22,354 nt of DNA from an uncultured Centipeda sp. (GTDB lineage: Bacteria; Bacillota; Negativicutes; Selenomonadales; Selenomonadaceae), in assembly GCA_937925565.1 (NCBI GenBank), contig CALALM010000071.1, positions 1-22,354 on the forward strand, read 5' to 3'. The translations under genes were made by a program, and so were the position numbers. The first letter of the stretch is position 1, and every line of letters starts with the position of its first letter. Shown piece after piece: positions 15,985 to 22,354 of this stretch. A model generated the notes under the pieces. The model did not search any database, was not told where the DNA came from, and worked only from the letters and a program-made list of their open reading frames with translations.

Positions 15985-17015
15985 ATTGTCGCCTCCCACG
16001 CGATCTCCGTGATGACTTTCTCATCCTTGTGCTCCGCCATAAAGGCGCCGATCTGCTCCACGGTCTGCATCGCGTTGGAGCAGCTGTGGCTCGCGACGAC
16101 CATTGCCGCGTGCGCTGTTCCGTGCTGTAGGGAGTCCGCCACCGACCAACCCTCAAGCAGTCCGTAGACAAACGCACTGCCGTAGGCATCGCCGCCGCCA
16201 AAGGACTTCAGGAGCTTGATGTTGTAGGACGAAACCTTGTACGCCTTCTTGTCCGCCGTGTAGGCAATCGAACCTGCCTTTCCGTGCTTGATGACGACGA
16301 TCTTCGTTCCCTGTGCGATGTACCTGTCCGCGATGAGGTGATCTGCCGGCTCCGTCGCATCCTCGTCGTAGCCCTCGGTGAGGTTGATCTCGTCACGCGA
16401 GCCGATGATGACATCCGCCATCGACGCCACGAGCGAGTAGTAGATCTGGATGTCCTTCTTCGTGCGCCAGCTGTAGGGGCGGTAGTCCACGTCGAAGATG
16501 ATGCGCGTGCCATGCTTCTTCGCATACTGCGCGGCGATGAGGCACGCCTCGCGTGAGGGGCTTGCCGACAGTGCCGTACCCGAGATGATGAGGATCTTCG
16601 TGTCCGCGATGTATTGCTCATCCACATCCTCCGGCGCAATCGTGAGATCCGCCACATCGTCACGGTACATGAGAATGCTCGACTCCGTCGGACTCTTGAT
16701 CTCCGTGAACGTCAGCCCGATGCGCTCTCCGTTTTTCGCGCGCACCATCTGACTCGTGTCGATATCCCGCTCCTTGAAGTAGTTCAGCACAAAATCACCG
16801 AACTGATCGTTTGAAACAGCGCCGATGAAGCCGACCTTCTTGCCGAGCTTGTTGATGCCGACCGCCATGTTGCCCGGCGAACCGCCGAGATACATGGAGA
16901 ACGTCTCCACCTTGTCGAGCGTGCGGTTCAGCTCATTTGGATTGAAGTCCAGCGTCACACGCCCGATCAGCACAACGTCGCGCTTCTTGTTTGCATCAAA
17001 GGTAATGAGTGCCAT
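15981..17015 (-). CDS. iolC: 5-Dehydro-2-deoxygluconokinase (IolC)
   Basis: This 344-residue PfkB-family sugar kinase is slightly longer than B. subtilis IolC. The N-terminal GGSPGNMAVGINKLG (about 44-58) is the substrate and lid region. The C-terminal GGGDAYGSAF (about 273-282) supplies the anion hole and the catalytic Asp276; the usual GAGD is GGGD here. It phosphorylates 2-deoxy-5-keto-D-gluconate at position 6. The product is both the IolJ substrate and, in B. subtilis, the inducer bound by IolR. It is 12 bases after iolJ and overlaps iolB by 4 bases. Confidence 0.96.
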   Translation of the reverse strand: MALITFDANKKRDVVLIGRVTLDFNPNELNRTLDKVETFSMYLGGSPGNMAVGINKLGKKVGFIGAVSNDQFGDFVLNYFKERDIDTSQMVRAKNGERIGLTFTEIKSPTESSILMYRDDVADLTIAPEDVDEQYIADTKILIISGTALSASPSREACLIAAQYAKKHGTRIIFDVDYRPYSWRTKKDIQIYYSLVASMADVIIGSRDEINLTEGYDEDATEPADHLIADRYIAQGTKIVVIKHGKAGSIAYTADKKAYKVSSYNIKLLKSFGGGDAYGSAFVYGLLEGWSVADSLQHGTAHAAMVVASHSCSNAMQTVEQIGAFMAEHKDEKVITEIAWEATI

Positions 17016-17027
17016 CGTCGTCTCTCC

Positions 17028-17870
17028 TTATGCCTTGTTTTCCATCCCAAAGATTTTCATGTGCTTCTTGACGTTCGCATATGTCCCATCGACAATCGCC
17101 TCGCTGAAGTCGAAGTAGCGGGCATCGGGCTTCTCTGCCGCCACCTTGCGGATGCGGTCTGCCGAAGAGTCGTAGGACGCCGTCGCAATGTTGATCTTCT
17201 GAATCCCGTTCGCGATACACTGCCGGAAATCCTCGTCCGTCAGCCCCGTGCCGCCATGGAGGACAAGCGGCGTTTTGACGACCGCCGCAATCTCCTTGAG
17301 GCGGTCGATGCGCAAGACGGGCTGCTCCTTGTAGTTGCCGTGCGCCGTACCGATGGCAACGGCGAGCGCGTCAACACCCGTCTCCTCGGCAAAGCGTTTT
17401 GCCTCCTCCACGCTCGTGACGAGGACATCCACGCTCTTGTAGTCGCCCTCCGCGCCGCCCACGCGACCGATCTCCGCCTCGACATCCGCGCCGTAGCTCT
17501 TCGCGAGCTTCACGATCTCACGCGTGCGCGCAATGTTCTCATCGAGCGGATACTTCGAGCCGTCGAACATAACCGAGGTAAAGCCGAGATCAAGTGCGAG
17601 TTTGATAGTCTCCATCTTGCCGCCGTGGTCGAGATGCACCGCCACCGGCATTTTGCATTTCTTCGCCGCGGCAATCATCACGGGACCGAGGAGGTCAAGC
17701 GGAGAGTAGCGCAGACGCCCCTCTGCCACTTGCAGGATCATGGGGGCGTGCAGCTCCTCGGCAGCTCTCACTGCGCCCATCGCCATCTCCATATCGGAGA
17801 CATTGAACGCACCGACCGCATACGTGTGATCCGGCTTCTTGACCAGATCGGACAGTTTGACAAGTGGCAT
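17028..17870 (-). CDS. iolJ: 6-Phospho-5-dehydro-2-deoxy-gluconate aldolase (IolJ), class II aldolase family
   Basis: This 280-residue class II fructose-bisphosphate-aldolase-family protein retains the zinc and catalytic set. It has AVHLDHG (His79, Asp81, His82), DVEAEIGRVGG, AIGTAHGNYK (His178), PLVLHGGTG (His205) and IQKINIAT for phosphate binding. Its position between iolC and an alcohol dehydrogenase makes it IolJ, which cleaves the IolC product to dihydroxyacetone phosphate and malonate semialdehyde. The family alone would also allow fructose- or tagatose-bisphosphate aldolase. AAAGGAGGG precedes the ATG. The gene follows the dehydrogenase gene by 21 bases. Confidence 0.92.
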   Translation of the reverse strand: MPLVKLSDLVKKPDHTYAVGAFNVSDMEMAMGAVRAAEELHAPMILQVAEGRLRYSPLDLLGPVMIAAAKKCKMPVAVHLDHGGKMETIKLALDLGFTSVMFDGSKYPLDENIARTREIVKLAKSYGADVEAEIGRVGGAEGDYKSVDVLVTSVEEAKRFAEETGVDALAVAIGTAHGNYKEQPVLRIDRLKEIAAVVKTPLVLHGGTGLTDEDFRQCIANGIQKINIATASYDSSADRIRKVAAEKPDARYFDFSEAIVDGTYANVKKHMKIFGMENKA

Positions 17871-17891
17871 GGCGTACCCTCCTTTTATCCC

Positions 17892-19055
17892 TTAAAACAG
17901 TTCATTGTAGATGGCGATGATCTCTTCCTTCGTCGGCACGCGCATCGTGTTCTGCGGGCTGCCGCTCTCAAGCGCATCCGCTGCCATCTTGTCCGTCTGT
18001 GCGAGGAAATCCGCCTTTGTAAAGTTGCGCTGCGCGAGGCACTCCTCCGTCGTGGGGATGCCGACCGCCTTGCAGAAGCGCGTCACCTCGGCGACAAATG
18101 CAACAGCTGCATCATGATCGGGTGTCGTGTCGTCCGCGACCTCCATGATACGTGCGATCGTTGCGAAGCGGGCCGTATTCTCCTCAATGGCAAACTTCAT
18201 GCATGCGGGCAGAAGAATTGCGTTCGATACGCCGTGTGCAATGTGGAACAGTGCGCCGATCGGGCGGCTCATGCCGTGAACGATCGTAACCGACGCGTTG
18301 TTGAACGCGATGCCTGCCTCCGTCGCCGCAATCGACATCGCAAGACGCGCCTCGACATTGTTGCCGTCCGCATAGCAGAGCGGGAGATTCCTATGGATCT
18401 TCGCAATCGCCGAGAGGGCAAACGTATCTGTCAGCGGCTGTGCGCGGCGCGACGTGTACGCTTCAATGGCATGGCAGAGAGCATCCACGCCCGTTGCCGC
18501 CGTCACGGGCGGGGGAGCCGTCATCGTAAAGGAGGGGTCAACCACCGCGAGCGCAGGGATGATCGAAGGTCCGCCGAGCAGCATCTTCACATTGTTCTCC
18601 GTGTCCGTGATGATCGTGTTCTTCGTCACCTCGGAGCCTGTGCCCGCCGTCGTCGGAATCGCCACGAGATAGGGAACCGGCATATCGATGCTGACGTGCA
18701 TGTAGTCGCTGATCTTCCCCTTTGCCACCGACATGAACGCGATCGCCTTTGCTGCATCCATCGGCGAGCCGCCACCGAGTGCAACGATGAAGTCGCATTT
18801 CTCCGCGCGGTAGACTTTGAGCCCGTCACTCACCATCGTATCCGTCGGCTCCGCGCTCGCGCCGTCGTAGACGGCATACGGAATGCCCGCCGCATCGAGA
18901 GCCGCCTCCACCTTTGCCGCATTGCCGAACTTCACCATGAACGGGTCCGTGACAATCAGTGCCTTTGTGCCCTTGCCCTTGATGTGATCCCCCAGCTCGT
19001 CGATGACATTCGTGCCGGAAATGATCTTTGCGGGAACCATAAATGTGTAACCCAT
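17892..19055 (-). CDS. Iron-dependent (group III) alcohol dehydrogenase, candidate malonate-semialdehyde reductase
   Basis: This 387-residue protein has an N-terminal NAD(P)-binding domain with GGGSPMDAAKAI (about 94-105). The all-helical metal domain carries all four ligands: Asp191 and His195 (DALCHAIEAY), His260 and His274 (VHGMSRPIGALFHIAHG). The residue equivalent to E. coli FucO His267, usually His in the HxMxH motif, is Arg264 here. It is the first gene of the iol operon, directly before iolJ. Reduction of malonate semialdehyde to 3-hydroxypropionate would fit an anaerobe and the lack of iolA in the window. That substrate is inference; another aldehyde, or a polyol oxidation, is possible. 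AGGAG upstream of the ATG at 19055 sets the start; an ATG eleven codons upstream is less likely. Confidence 0.9.
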   Translation of the reverse strand: MGYTFMVPAKIISGTNVIDELGDHIKGKGTKALIVTDPFMVKFGNAAKVEAALDAAGIPYAVYDGASAEPTDTMVSDGLKVYRAEKCDFIVALGGGSPMDAAKAIAFMSVAKGKISDYMHVSIDMPVPYLVAIPTTAGTGSEVTKNTIITDTENNVKMLLGGPSIIPALAVVDPSFTMTAPPPVTAATGVDALCHAIEAYTSRRAQPLTDTFALSAIAKIHRNLPLCYADGNNVEARLAMSIAATEAGIAFNNASVTIVHGMSRPIGALFHIAHGVSNAILLPACMKFAIEENTARFATIARIMEVADDTTPDHDAAVAFVAEVTRFCKAVGIPTTEECLAQRNFTKADFLAQTDKMAADALESGSPQNTMRVPTKEEIIAIYNELF

Positions 19056-19088
19056 CGTGTCCACTCTCCTATTCTGGTTCATTGACAA

Positions 19089-19106
19089 TTTTGATAAAGT
19101 TTTGAT
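19089..19106 (-). promoter_or_regulatory. Candidate IolR operator (two direct repeats)
   Basis: The minus strand has two copies of ATCAAAA spaced 11 bases apart (plus-strand TTTTGAT at 19089-19095 and 19100-19106). They match the AYCAADA core of the B. subtilis IolR site (WRAYCAADARD). One helical turn of spacing and a position just downstream of the predicted iol transcription start fit repression. Confidence 0.6.
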
Positions 19107-19120
19107 TATCTTATGGATAT

Positions 19121-19149
19121 AATTTACACCTTTTATACATGCTTGTCAA
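19121..19149 (-). promoter_or_regulatory. Promoter of the iol operon
   Basis: A perfect -35 TTGACA (19144-19149) is separated by 17 bases from -10 TAAATT (19121-19126, 4 of 6). The predicted start near 19114 gives a leader of about 60 bases before the alcohol dehydrogenase gene. Confidence 0.65.
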
Positions 19150-19258
19150 CAGAATTCACATCTTTTTTACAAAGAGGCGAATTTTCCATTTTCAAGAGAG
19201 AAAGCATCTCATTCAGGAAAGAGAAAAGTGCCCCAACGGAACGATTTTCGTAGAACTC

Positions 19259-19287
19259 TTGTATATCTTTCGGAATTATATTATAAT
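19259..19287 (+). promoter_or_regulatory. Promoter of iolR
   Basis: A -35 TTGTAT (19259-19264), a 17-base spacer and a perfect -10 TATAAT (19282-19287) are present. The predicted start near 19294 gives a leader of about 80 bases containing the hairpin at 19338-19355. Confidence 0.72.
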
Positions 19288-19337
19288 AACGTGAAATTCT
19301 GCTCCTAAGAGATGCTCAATCTCAGCCGCTGTTTTTT

Positions 19338-19355
19338 GCACTGTCCCCACAGTGC
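19338..19355 (+). other. Leader hairpin upstream of iolR
   Basis: GCACTGT (19338-19344) and ACAGTGC (19349-19355) form a perfect 7-pair stem with a CCCC loop, about 8 bases before the AAGGTGA ribosome binding site. No T-tract follows, so it is not a terminator. It may set translation efficiency or be an autoregulatory site. Confidence 0.55.
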
Positions 19356-19375
19356 GCGATGTAAGGTGAACGTTT

Positions 19376-20152
19376 ATGAAAATTGATCGCAGGCGAAAAA
19401 TCCATGAGACACTAAAGGAAGTCCACAACATCTCCATCAATGACCTCTGTGAAATGTTCGGCGTGTCCAAGAACACAATTCGGCGCGACATCGCCGATCT
19501 GGAAGAAAAGGGAATCATCGAAAAGGTCTACGGCGGCATTGTCCTCGCCGAGACGCCTGAGGACGCACCTGAGCCATTCGCCTTTCGCGAGGCACGCAAC
19601 CTCGCCGCAAAGAAGATCATCGGTCGCCTTGCCGCCGCTCTCGTAAGTGACGGCGATGTCATCTACATCGACTCCGGAACGACCACGATGCACATGGTTC
19701 CCTATCTGCTCGAAAAGCAGGGGCTCACCATCGTCACCGCAAGCGTCCACGTCATCAACATGGCGGTCACTTACAGCCACCTGAACGTCATCTCCACAGG
19801 CGGCACATTCTACGCACCGTCCAAGGCGTTTGTGGGACCGCAGGTCATCGAGTGCCTGCATCGCTACAACGTCACAAAGGCATTTCTCGCGAGCACGGGC
19901 ATATCGCTCGAACACGGCGCAACGAACACCTCACCGCTCGAATGCGAGATCAAACAGTGCCTGATGGAAAAACCCTGTCCCCACATCCTGCTGGTGGACG
20001 ACTCCAAATTCAACATGGCGACACTCATGAGCTACACACCCCTGAGGGATCTGGACTGCCTTGTCACGAACGAGATGCCGCCGGAAGACTACATACGGTA
20101 TTTCGAGAAGAACAACGTGCGCCTGATCGTTCCGACGGGCGAGAAGATGTAG
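19376..20152 (+). CDS. iolR: DeoR/GlpR-family transcriptional repressor, IolR-like
   Basis: This 258-residue protein has an N-terminal winged helix-turn-helix (about 6-57) with GVSKNTIRRDIADLEEKGIIEKVYGG, nearly the same as B. subtilis IolR in the recognition helix. The C-terminal sugar-phosphate-binding domain carries IDSGTTT (99-104) and a SATG-like ASTGISLEHGATN. In B. subtilis, IolR represses the iol genes and is released by 2-deoxy-5-keto-gluconate 6-phosphate, the product of IolC. Divergence from the iol operon and IolR-like half-sites at its promoter support the same role. AAGGTGA precedes the ATG, and a strong terminator follows the stop. Confidence 0.93.
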   Translation: MKIDRRRKIHETLKEVHNISINDLCEMFGVSKNTIRRDIADLEEKGIIEKVYGGIVLAETPEDAPEPFAFREARNLAAKKIIGRLAAALVSDGDVIYIDSGTTTMHMVPYLLEKQGLTIVTASVHVINMAVTYSHLNVISTGGTFYAPSKAFVGPQVIECLHRYNVTKAFLASTGISLEHGATNTSPLECEIKQCLMEKPCPHILLVDDSKFNMATLMSYTPLRDLDCLVTNEMPPEDYIRYFEKNNVRLIVPTGEKM

Positions 20153-20155
20153 CAG

Positions 20156-20198
20156 AAAAGCACAGGCTGCCGAATGTTTTGCAGCAGCCTGTGCTTTT
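20156..20198. terminator. Strong bidirectional rho-independent terminator
   Basis: AAAAGCACAGGCTGC (20156-20170) pairs perfectly with GCAGCCTGTGCTTTT (20184-20198), 15 pairs with T-tracts in both directions. It separates convergent iolR and the YitT-family gene, and its right arm reaches the first base of the latter's stop codon. Confidence 0.95.
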
Positions 20199-21118
20199 TA
20201 ATGGATTGCCTTTTTCTTGAACCGTCCGCCCACGATGTCGTGTACGGCATTGATCGTGACGAAGGCGCGTTCGTCCTTGTCAAGCACGATCTCCTTGAGT
20301 TTATCGAGCTCGAGACGCGTGACGACGCAGTAGAGAATCTCCTTTGGGTCGCCCGTGTAGCCGCCCGCGCCGTGCAGAAGGGTCACGCCGCGCCCAAGTC
20401 GTTCATTGAGTGCAGCGGTCATCTCCTCGTGCTCACTCGTGACGATCATGACGGCATACGACTCGTCGAGACCTTTCAGCACCACGTCGATCATCTTCGC
20501 GATGACGAAGTACGCAAAGAGCGAGTACATTGCCTTGTCCCAGCCGTAGAGGAGTCCCGCCGTGGAGAGGATGAAGAGGTTGATGAACATAACGACCTCG
20601 CCGACGGAGAACTGCGTGCGTGCGTCCATGATGATGGCGACGATCTCCGTCCCGTCGAAGCAGCCGCCCGTGCGCATGACGATGCCGACGCCAAGACCCG
20701 TGACGACACCGCCGAAGATCGCGGCAAGGAAGGGATCGTTCGTCACCTGCGGCACGTCGTGGAGCACCCCGGACCAGATCGAGAGCATGATGATGGCAAA
20801 GATGGTCGAAAGCGCAAAGCTCTTGCCGATCTGCTTGTACCCCATGTAGACGAACGGAATGTTGTAGAGCACGAGGAATACACCGAGCCCCATGCCGGTG
20901 ATTGTCTGTGACATGATCGAAAGACCGACCACACCCCCGTCGATGACGTTGTTCGGGATGAGGAAGAGATCGAGTCCCACGGCGGTAATAAGTGCGCCGA
21001 GGATCAGACGCAGTCCCTTCTTGATGTAGAACATGATCCCCTTGGGAGCTGCCGCCTTCTTCGGCTTTGCCTCCGCCTGCACGCTCCCCTGTTCCATCGT
21101 ATCCATTTCTGCGGTCAT
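20198..21118 (-). CDS. YitT-family membrane protein (DUF161 with C-terminal DUF2179)
   Basis: This 306-residue protein begins with a charged Ala/Lys-rich N-terminus (1-26). Five or so membrane segments follow (about 33-220) with the family pattern LIPNNVIDGGVVGLSIM and GLGVGIVMRTGGCFDGTEIVA. A soluble C-terminal DUF2179 domain (about 225-300) carries GRGVTLLHGAGGYTG and ITRL-like strands. The molecular function of the family is not established. AGGGGAG precedes the ATG. It has its own promoter and shares a terminator with iolR but not, so far as can be seen, a pathway. Confidence 0.93.
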   Translation of the reverse strand: MTAEMDTMEQGSVQAEAKPKKAAAPKGIMFYIKKGLRLILGALITAVGLDLFLIPNNVIDGGVVGLSIMSQTITGMGLGVFLVLYNIPFVYMGYKQIGKSFALSTIFAIIMLSIWSGVLHDVPQVTNDPFLAAIFGGVVTGLGVGIVMRTGGCFDGTEIVAIIMDARTQFSVGEVVMFINLFILSTAGLLYGWDKAMYSLFAYFVIAKMIDVVLKGLDESYAVMIVTSEHEEMTAALNERLGRGVTLLHGAGGYTGDPKEILYCVVTRLELDKLKEIVLDKDERAFVTINAVHDIVGGRFKKKAIH

Positions 21119-21153
21119 ACATACTCCCCTGTTCCAATATAAACTCTGCTCTT

Positions 21154-21182
21154 ATTATAGAGGAAAGGAAAAGCGCTGACAA
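21154..21182 (-). promoter_or_regulatory. Promoter of the YitT-family gene
   Basis: Minus-strand -35 TTGTCA (21177-21182), a 17-base spacer and a perfect -10 TATAAT (21154-21159) lie about 35 bases upstream of the ATG at 21118. Confidence 0.78.
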
Positions 21183-21206
21183 GTGCGCGTTATGCGACGG
21201 GATTCC

Positions 21207-21235
21207 TTGACTTTGCCACGCCTACAAGATATGAT
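21207..21235 (+). promoter_or_regulatory. Promoter of fruK
   Basis: A -35 TTGACT (21207-21212), a 17-base spacer and -10 TATGAT (21230-21235) match sigma70 at 5 of 6 each. The leader to the ATG is about 45 bases. It diverges from the YitT promoter with about 25 bases between the -35 elements. Confidence 0.8.
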
Positions 21236-21285
21236 AGTTTTAATGGGGATATTGTCACTGAAGAAATTTTAGGGAGGGATATTGC

Positions 21286-22194
21286 ATGATCTACACCGTT
21301 ACCTTCAATCCGTCGATTGACTACATCGTCCGATTGGAGGATCTCACTGTGGGCGAGATCAACCGCGTGAACTATGAGCAGATCCTGCCGGGGGGCAAAG
21401 GCATCAACGTTTCCATCGTGCTGAAAAATCTCGGGCACGACTCAACGGCACTCGGCTTCCTTGCGGGGTTTACGGGCGTTGCGATGCAGCAGATGCTGCA
21501 CGCGTTCGGTGTCAAAGACGATTTCGTGCGTCTGGATGACGGCTTCTCGCGCATCAACGTCAAGATCAAGGCGGGAAGCGAGACCGAGATCAACGGGCAG
21601 GGACCCGTCATCACCGAGACGGCGCAGCACGCCCTGTTTGACAGGCTCGACCGCCTGCAAAGCGGCGACACGCTTGTCCTCGCGGGATCGATTCCGAACA
21701 CGCTGCCCGACGACATCTACGAGCGCATCATGGAACACCTCGCGGGGCGCGGCATCCGCATCGTGGTCGACGCGACGAAAAACCTGCTGCGACGCGTGCT
21801 GAAGTACCGTCCGTTCCTCATCAAACCGAACAATCACGAGCTCGGCGAGATGTTTGGCGTAGAGCTGAAAACGGATGACGAGATCGTCTACCATGCGAAG
21901 AGACTGCAAGAAGAGGGCGCAACGAACGTGCTCATCTCGATGGCGGGCGACGGTGCGATCCTGCTGACGGCAGAGGGCGTATTCTACCGCTCCGCCGCAC
22001 CGAAGGGCAGGCTCGTCAATTCTGTGGGCGCGGGTGACTCGATGGTCGCGGGCTTCCTCGCGGGATTTATGGAGTCGGACGGCAGCTATGACCGCGCGTT
22101 CTACATGGGCGTTGCGACCGGCTCCGCCTCCGCATTCTCCGAGAACCTCGCCACACGCGAAGAGGCACTTGCGCTACTGAAGACGATTGTTTGA
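21286..22194 (+). CDS. fruK: 1-Phosphofructokinase (FruK), PfkB family
   Basis: This 302-residue protein has MIYTVTFNPSIDYIV at the start, PGGKGINVS at 35-43, DATKNLL and KPNNHEL in the middle, and GAGDSMVAGF at 248-257 with catalytic Asp251. These are typical of 1-phosphofructokinase and the closely related tagatose-6-phosphate kinase. It makes fructose 1,6-bisphosphate from fructose 1-phosphate after PTS uptake. AGGGAGGG lies upstream of the ATG. No fructose PTS or FruR gene lies in the window, so it is either alone or precedes fruA beyond the right edge; the 160 gene-free bases after it make an operon less obvious. Confidence 0.9.
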   Translation: MIYTVTFNPSIDYIVRLEDLTVGEINRVNYEQILPGGKGINVSIVLKNLGHDSTALGFLAGFTGVAMQQMLHAFGVKDDFVRLDDGFSRINVKIKAGSETEINGQGPVITETAQHALFDRLDRLQSGDTLVLAGSIPNTLPDDIYERIMEHLAGRGIRIVVDATKNLLRRVLKYRPFLIKPNNHELGEMFGVELKTDDEIVYHAKRLQEEGATNVLISMAGDGAILLTAEGVFYRSAAPKGRLVNSVGAGDSMVAGFLAGFMESDGSYDRAFYMGVATGSASAFSENLATREEALALLKTIV

Positions 22195-22354
22195 TGTAAC
22201 TGCGGCATACATCCCAGGCAAATGAATGTAAACCTATCGCAGCTGTGCAATACTCCGTAGCAAACCCTAGTGGAGCAAGCGGAAGAGAGGGCACGTTCTG
22301 CCCCCTGCGGATTTTATTCGTTCAAGCGAAGCGCGTTTGGAATCCGCAGGTATT
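22195..22354 (+). other. Gene-free structured tail after fruK
   Basis: There is no supported gene in these 160 bases. Two nested-looking hairpins are visible. GGGCA/TGCCC spans 22289-22303 with a 5-base loop. CTGCGGATT (22305-22313) pairs with AATCCGCAG (22341-22349), enclosing a small TTCG/CGAA stem (22317-22330). No T-tract is seen before the window ends. It could be a 3' UTR, the leader of the next gene, a small RNA or the end of a repeat. Confidence 0.45.

Larger units (their letters stand above)
19056..19375. other. Divergent control region, iol operon / iolR
   Basis: This 320-base AT-rich spacer contains the minus-strand iol promoter with candidate IolR half-sites on its left. On the right are the plus-strand iolR promoter and a leader hairpin. 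The roughly 110 bases between the promoters (19150-19258) hold no convincing open frame or strong hairpin. They could contain further regulator sites that I cannot define. Confidence 0.75.

Noticed and set aside
17028..17870. Reading this aldolase as glycolytic fructose-bisphosphate aldolase
   Set aside because: The family motifs allow it. However, its position between the iron dehydrogenase and iolC in a tight iol operon makes the IolJ role much more likely.
17061..19085. 674-codon open frame on the plus strand
   Set aside because: It runs antisense through iolJ and the alcohol dehydrogenase gene, whose proteins have clear family motifs. Its translation is Arg/His-rich with no recognisable domain, as expected for a GC-rich antisense shadow.

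Overview
The window reads as a chromosomal, metabolically dense stretch of a fairly high-GC anaerobic Firmicute. I suspect a Negativicute of the Selenomonas type. This rests on strong AAGGAGG-like ribosome binding sites, Bacillus-like iol proteins in a GC-rich background, and GCTGCTGC-type terminators. It is inference, as no rRNA or marker gene is present. Seventeen protein genes are supported. I see no tRNA, rRNA, CRISPR array, insertion sequence or phage gene.

Layout. Left block (1-9620): a minus-strand operon of an MFS transporter, a phosphatidylinositol-specific phospholipase C-like enzyme and a very large metallophosphoesterase that runs off the left edge. An AraC-family regulator is transcribed divergently from it. 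It faces a second minus-strand operon, an organophosphate:phosphate antiporter followed by a full-length paralogue of the large phosphoesterase. A bidirectional terminator separates the two. Middle block (9767-12101): an EamA-type exporter and a GntP-type permease. Core block (12227-19055): a minus-strand myo-inositol catabolic operon in transcription order iron-dependent alcohol dehydrogenase, iolJ, iolC, iolB, iolD, iolE. Its DeoR-family regulator (iolR) is divergent at 19376. Right block: a YitT-family membrane protein, fruK (1-phosphofructokinase), and a gene-free but structured tail.

How it may work together. IolE, IolD, IolB, IolC and IolJ form a continuous route from 2-keto-myo-inositol to dihydroxyacetone phosphate and malonate semialdehyde. 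The entry dehydrogenase (IolG) and malonate-semialdehyde dehydrogenase (IolA) are absent from the window. The alcohol dehydrogenase leading the operon is a candidate for an anaerobic outlet reducing malonate semialdehyde to 3-hydroxypropionate. IolR-type half-sites lie just downstream of the operon promoter.

The most interesting hypothesis is that the left block feeds the core block. An organophosphate antiporter, a PI-PLC-fold enzyme and two multidomain phosphoesterases could take in and dephosphorylate inositol-containing phosphodiesters or monoesters, supplying inositol. The individual families are supported by motifs. The linkage is inference from neighbourhood only.
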